The translations under genes and the position numbers were made by a program. A stretch of 25,311 nucleotides of DNA, from assembly GCA_002104895.1 (NCBI GenBank), contig MCFG01000594.1, positions 1-25,311 of the forward strand, read 5' to 3'. The stretch is from Anaeromyces robustus (lineage: Eukaryota; Neocallimastigomycota; Neocallimastigomycetes; Neocallimastigales; Neocallimastigaceae). The notes beneath the pieces were generated by a model. That model was not told where the DNA came from. It ran no database searches and saw only the letters and a program-made list of their open reading frames with translations. Shown here in pieces: positions 19,981 to 25,311 of the stretch. Each line of letters starts with the position of its first letter. Position 1 is the first letter of the stretch.

Positions 19981-21257
19981 TTTGAATTATATATATTTAT
20001 TATTTAATTTATTATATAAAGATTATTTAAATAAAGCAATTAAAAAAAAAAAAAAAAAAAGCACTATGTTATTGTGTTAATTATTGGTAAAAAGACGTTC
20101 AAATTTAATTAAATTAAAAAGAAAAGTTTAATTAAATTTTTATTAAATTAAAAATGTTAACTGTATATCTTTCTCTCTCTCTTTTTTTTTTTATTTTTAT
20201 TATCGCTATTCCTTTTTCTTTTTCTTTTTTTTTGAATAATATAAAAGATAGAAGAGTTATATAAAATTATATTTAAATTAATATTTATTATATTATAATA
20301 TATATGAGATTAATTATTAGAAAATATTTATAAAAGTATTGATAATATATAATTCATTTATTTTTTTTAATTACATGGATTATATATATATTTTAGAAAT
20401 TAATAAATTTTTTTGAATTTACTTTTTTTTTTTTATTTTTATTTTTATTATATCACCCTTATTATTATTACTTTATTCATTAAATATGTTTTATGTTCCA
20501 CTATTTTTTTAATTACTGAGTTTTTATGTAAAATTCTAATTATCCTTTCTTCTTTTCTTACTTTTTATTCCTTGGTTTTTTATTTATTTATTTATTATTA
20601 ATTTATTATTATTTTACAATAAATATTTCAAATTAAATACATATATATATGATAATATTTTTTTTCTTTCCTTTTGTAAAATATAATTAAAACGTTAATA
20701 TATGCTAAATGTAAATGAAAATATAAATATTAAACAAAACAATAAAATAGTATTTTATTTTTATAATATATATTTATTTTGAAAAAATAGCCTTAAATAG
20801 TTTAAATATTTATGTTTTAAGATTTAATAAATTACAAAAATGAATAAAAGGTAATTTACAAAATAAAATAAAAATAAAAATAAAAAAAAGATAAGGAAAA
20901 ACTAAAAAATTAAAAGTATTAATAAAAAAAAGTAATTATAATTATAATTATTTATTATAATTATAATAAATAATAATTTATATTAATAAAATATATATAA
21001 TTAAATAAAGAAAAATTCAACATTTTTTCTTTATTTTATTCTACTATATTAATAACATTTATCCAATTAAATATTGATAAAAGTTAATATATTTTATATT
21101 ATATTATTTTATATATTAGTTTATTCTTTTATTCTAATTATGAATGATATTAAATATATTATATAATATAATAAAATAATATATTTATATATAATAATTA
21201 GAATAAATTTAAATAGTATTAATTATTTTAAATATATATACTTAAACTTATATATAT

Positions 21258-21288
<31 letters not shown>

Positions 21289-21915
21289 GAAACACAAAAA
21301 AAAAACAAACTTTATTAAATAATATTTATAAAAATTAATATATTAAAATATTAAAAAGAATTTAAGGAAATATGACAGAATAATTTAATTATAATTTATA
21401 TTATTATATTAAATATATATTATAATATAATGTAAATAAATTATAGTTTTATAATAATTTAAAATAATAATAATAATAAAAAATAATAATACATTTTTAT
21501 TATATTAACATAATTGGAATTTAGTTACAAATAATTAAATATATATTATGTATATTTAATTATATAATTTTATTATAATATTATAAGAAAAAATTTTTTT
21601 ACAATCTTCATATACTATTTTAAGTTTTAATCATAAATTTGAAATACGTTTTATGTGTAATCCTTTTTTAAAATGTATATATTTATATATATAACAATAT
21701 ATTACAATATAAATTAATATATATTTTTCCATTAACAGAAAAAATTTAATATTTTATATATTAAGAATATATTTTTTATATGAAATGTTTCCAATGATTT
21801 AATATGTTAATAATCGAATTTTATTATTATATTTGAAATTAATTGAATATATATGAAAAAAGAATTGTAATAAAATATTAAAAAAATTTTTTTTATTATT
21901 TATTAATATATATTT

Positions 21916-21953
<38 letters not shown>

Positions 21954-22002
21954 TTATTTATTTATTTATTAATATTTTATTTATTAATAAATAAATAAAA
22001 TA

Positions 22003-22182
22003 TTATTTATTATTTAAAATAATATAATATTTAATATTTTTGATTAAATTAATATTTATATAAATATAATATGGTATAAATATTAAATTTTTTCCATCCA
22101 CAATTCTTAAATATTTTATAATTCTTAAGTGGATTTGTTTATCCTTATAATGATTTTTTCTATATCTTTCGTCTTTTAAACT
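22003..22182 (-). other. 59-codon open frame without a start, possible relic
   Basis: The frame opens after a TGA and reads KDERYRKNHYKDKQ, then IHLRIIKYLRIVDGKN, before becoming AT-biased and stopping at a TAA (22003-22005). The first half has mixed, protein-like composition and is less AT-rich than its surroundings. There is no ATG, no recognised domain and no clear splice partner. It could be a decayed gene fragment. Confidence 0.2.
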
Positions 22183-22582
22183 TCAAAAATAAATATATAT
22201 ATTTATATAAAAACAAAAAAAATTCAGTTCTAATATTCTTTTTTTTTTATGCTTTATACTTTTTTAATTTGTTCAAAAGAACTAAAAGCAAACGAAATAA
22301 AAAAAAAAAACTTAATTTAAAAAAAAAAAAAAAACTATAAAAGAACATTTGTTTTAAGTTAATGCACACATGAATAATAAATCTTTTAAACAATATATAT
22401 AATAATAAAAAAAAGTAATAAGAATATAAATAAGAATTAGAATATTAATTTATTTTTCATTTTAATAATAATTGTTTTCTTTTTTCATTGTATATCATTT
22501 TATTTAATTATTCTTCTTTTGTTTTTTTCATATATTTATAAATAAAAATAGTAATAAATATGTAATTCCAATAATAATACTA

Positions 22583-22660
22583 ATGTCAAAAGAAAAAAAA
22601 AAAGAATATAAATTTGAAGATGAAGGTCTTATTAAATCAAATATATATAAAAGTAAATAA
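22583..22660 (+). other. Possible plus-strand first exon (25 codons)
   Basis: ATG at 22583 begins MSKEKKKEYKFEDEGLIKSN and stops at 22660. A donor-like AAAA|GTAAAT lies near its end, so it could be the first exon of a plus-strand gene. No matching downstream exon is visible in the remaining 2.6 kb, so the evidence is weak. Confidence 0.2.
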
Positions 22661-22844
22661 TAATAGTAAAGAAAATAATATTTTTTTTCTTTAATATTTA
22701 ACTATTAATTATATTGTTTAGTTAAATAATATTATTTTCTTAATTTTTCTTTTATTATTTATTATTTTTCTTTTTTTGCTTGATTTTTATGTCTTTCTTT
22801 TATTTTTATTTGTTATATAATTTTTACTTTTTATTTTTTTTCAG

Positions 22845-22920
22845 TTATCTTTATTGTTATTGTTTTTGTTTTTGTTTTCCTTGTTTTTGTTTTGTTTTTG
22901 TTTTGTTTTTTTTTTTTTTG
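22845..22920. repeat. (TTTTTG)n / (TTTTG)n low-complexity tract
   Basis: A run of T with G every five or six bases. Its translation gives a Phe/Cys/Val-rich frame that is not a gene. Confidence 0.75.
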
Positions 22921-23361
22921 GTTATATTATTATTTAATATTATTAAAAATTTTAATATATATTAAAAAATTTTTAATTTATTTTTAATATTATTTAATAT
23001 ACTTTTAATTATAAATTATATATTATTAATTATACTTTTTTTGTATTGAAACTTAACACTATTAAAACTTTTTTATATATTAATGAATGTATTTATTAAC
23101 ATATTTATTAATATACAGAATATATTCATTTTTATTGTTTTATTATATAAATTTATTATTATTTTATAATTATGAATACTTTTGTATGTATTTTTTTTTA
23201 CTCCTTATTAAAATTTATAAACATATAAATTTTAATATATATACTTTAATATACTATATTACATTAAATTATTTATTGAGATTTTTGTTTTTAGTGTAAT
23301 CATTAATAATTATTTAAGAAAAAAAATTAATTCTAAATAATAATATATTATTATCAAATAT

Positions 23362-23430
23362 TTTATTTATTATTTATTATATGTTATTTATTATTTATTA
23401 TATGTTATTTATTATTTATTATTTATTTAT
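23362..23430. repeat. 21-nt AT tandem repeat, about 2.7 copies
   Basis: The unit ATTTATTATTTATTATATGT plus T is repeated twice and then truncated into ATTT units. The ATGT element marks the register of each copy. Confidence 0.7.
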
Positions 23431-23529
23431 TTATTATTAGTTTATTTATTAATACTTATATATATATAATATTTTTAACAAATAAATAGTATAAAAATCA
23501 TCATAATCATAATAAATTATTTTTTTTAT

Positions 23530-23594
23530 TAATATATTACTATTATTTTATAATATATAATTTAATATATTACTATATTTTATAATATATAATT
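23530..23594. repeat. 33/32-nt direct tandem duplication
   Basis: The segment beginning TAATATATTACTAT (23530-23562) is followed at once by a second copy (23563-23594) differing by a one-base indel. It suggests a recent local duplication. Confidence 0.75.
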
Positions 23595-24220
23595 TAATAT
23601 ATAATTTATATATTAAAATATATTGAATATAAATTAAAAATTTTTCTTATTTCATTTTTAATATATATTCATATATAGGAAATGCCAAATACTTCCCCAA
23701 AATGTTTTTTATTTAAATGAGATAATCCATTTATTTATGAAATATTTTAATAATTTTTTTTTATAGATTTTTTATATATTTATGCTTTTTTTATTAGACA
23801 GTAACGAATTATATTAATAATATTCTATTATTATTTATTATTTATATCATATTTTATATGCTATTTATTTTTTAATGATTTATTATTTCATTATTTTTTA
23901 TTTATTAATATTATTCTAATTCTTTTAATCAAATATTATTTTTATTAATCAAATAAAAAGTTTATTAAGTTATATTAATTTTCGGTTGATTTTTTATAAA
24001 ACAATTTTTAGAGTTCAAAACAAAGGAAAAATTATTATATTTTTTATGATAAAGCATTTTATTAAGATAAGTTCGGAAAAAAAATTACATCTATTCTATG
24101 AATAGTTAAATTTAATATATATATTTATAATATATTATTATTATTATTAAAAACAATTTAAAACAAACAATTCAAAACAACATATAATAAATATATAATG
24201 TATTATATATTATAATACAC

Positions 24221-24249
24221 TTATTAAAAAGTCTAGACTTTTTTAATAA
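24221..24249. repeat. Hairpin-forming palindrome centred on GTCTAGAC
   Basis: TTATTAAAAAG at 24221-24231 pairs with CTTTTTTAATAA ending at 24249 (one extra T), with GTCTAGAC at the centre. The central 18 bases are perfectly palindromic. Function unknown. Confidence 0.75.
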
Positions 24250-25261
24250 ATAATTTTTTTTAAAAAAAAAAAAAAATTCTTTAATTTATTTAAAATAATC
24301 CTATAAATAAAATATATATTAATATATATTATACTAAAATGCATAATTATCAAAAAATTGGAAATTGGTAAAAAGAAAAATAAAAAAAAATAAAATAAAA
24401 ACTCTAACTTTTTATTTATATATTATTATTATTCTTCATTTGTAATAATATATATTTTTTTTATTAATATTGTAATATATTGAAATAATTTATATTTAAT
24501 TTTGTAGTAAATTTAATATTTGATTAATATTATATGAGATTTAACAATTATATTTTGCATACCAATTTAAATATATTTTTAACTTTTATTTTTAATTATT
24601 TTAAATTTTTTACTTCTGTTTTGTTTTTTTTGTTGATTAATGTATATAGCAATTTTTCCATATTAATTTTATATTATACTCTAATTTAAATATTATAGTT
24701 TTTTATTAAAAATATATTATTTATTCTTTTTTTTTATTAGAAATAATTTTCATAGTACATCAATTAATAATGTTTTATATTACTTTAAATAACTTATATA
24801 TCTGAATAGACAAAATATTACATAAATGATAATTTTTATTAATTATTCATTATATATTATTAATATAATTGAAAACAATTAATATGTATTTATTATTTCA
24901 AAAAATGAAATAGGAGGGGAAAATAGAAAAGAAAAAATAAAAGAAAAGAAAACGAATATAAAACAACAACCAAAATAATGATTTTCTAAATGAAATATTA
25001 ATAATAATTTTATTTATATTTAAAATATAATTTTTCCAAAAAAGTAAATATTAATTTTCGGCTAAACTCCATTTTTTTTGTGTTACGTAATTTAATTTTA
25101 TAATTTATATAGAAGTTGATTATAATATATTATTAAATTATATGAATGATATAACAATATAAATATAAAACATATATAAATTAATATATTAATAATTATA
25201 TAGTAATTTATATTTTAAAAATTTATTATTAAAAAATTAAAACCATTTTTAATATATTTAT

Positions 25262-25311
25262 TTCGACCAGTTTCTATCCCTGGTTGTTAAGGCGTTTCCT
25301 TAGCATACCAT
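25262..25311. other. GC-richer islet running off the window edge
   Basis: The last 50 bases contain close to half G+C, against very little in the preceding kilobases. Two short stems can be drawn: CGACCAG ... CTGG (5 bp core CCAG/CTGG with flanking pair) and TAAGG/CCTTA with a five-base loop. It may be the edge of an RNA gene, a conserved exon or a mobile element. Too little is present to decide. Confidence 0.55.

Larger units (their letters stand above)
19981..25311. other. 5.3-kb gene-poor region upstream of gene C
   Basis: No long credible open frame on either strand. The left part must hold the gene C promoter; poly-A/T runs lie at 20041-20060, 21264-21290 and 21905-21955. Weak open frames with slightly higher G+C occur at 22003-22182 (minus), 22583-22660 (plus) and 23669-23734 (minus); they may be relics. 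Tandem AT repeats lie at 23362-23430 and 23530-23594 and a hairpin at 24221-24249. Hydrophobic frames such as 22780-22965 plus and 20413-20601 plus are translations of T-runs. Confidence 0.7.

Noticed and set aside
22780-22965. Cys/Phe-rich membrane-like frame on the plus strand
   Set aside because: Translation of a T-rich TTTTG repeat; composition explains all of it.
24911-24954. Polypurine tract of an LTR retrotransposon
   Set aside because: The purine run is A-dominated, and no LTR, primer-binding site or reverse-transcriptase coding is visible nearby.
1-25311. Dictyostelium-type amoeba as the source
   Set aside because: Poly-Asn and AT bias fit, but the Nrg1-like zinc-finger signature and the rumen-clostridial peptidase point to an anaerobic gut fungus. 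Not formally excluded.
1-25311. CRISPR array, bacterial operon or prophage
   Set aside because: The repeats are all simple microsatellites without unique spacers, and the genes carry spliceosomal introns.

Overview
The window looks like nuclear DNA of an extremely AT-rich, intron-containing eukaryote, most likely an anaerobic gut fungus (Neocallimastigomycota). The pointers are: intergenic DNA with almost no G or C (one G/C in bases 541-600), against a hand count of about 37% G+C in a line of the first gene (1261-1320); long poly-Asn and acidic runs encoded by ATT/TTA-type microsatellites; GT-AG introns; a fungal Nrg1-like pair of C2H2 zinc fingers; and an aminopeptidase of the kind found in rumen Clostridia. 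Dictyostelium-type genomes share the poly-Asn and AT bias and cannot be formally excluded.

I see three substantial genes, all on the minus strand. Gene A (1212-2633, probably extended through 3783) encodes a complete M18 metallo-aminopeptidase whose sequence is of bacterial (clostridial) rather than fungal type, which suggests horizontal transfer. A short upstream exon (3645-3783) joins in matching phase to an open leader just before the apparent start. Together they would add 71 residues that look like a mitochondrial/hydrogenosomal presequence. Gene B (5614-12246) is a four-exon gene for a roughly 1,980-residue disordered protein with many CDK-type S/T-P-x-K sites and several short internal repeats; its second exon has a break in frame near 11570-11585. 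Gene C (14203-19980) has two exons and encodes an 1,809-residue transcription-factor-like protein. Its two zinc fingers are reconstituted only by removing the intron 16919-17266.

The rest is gene-poor: 1-1211, 3784-5613, 12247-14202 and 19981-25311. It holds simple repeats (ATT, TAAA, ATTCT, TATAA, TTTTG), a few strong palindromes and a few weak open frames that may be relics or unrecognised exons. The last 50 bases (25262-25311) are much richer in G+C and run off the edge, so something else probably begins there.

The genes do not form an obvious pathway. The most interesting point is the link between the transferred peptidase and a cryptic targeting exon, followed by the unrecognised conserved-looking blocks in the two giant low-complexity proteins. 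I found no CRISPR array, rRNA, confident tRNA, operon or intact mobile element.
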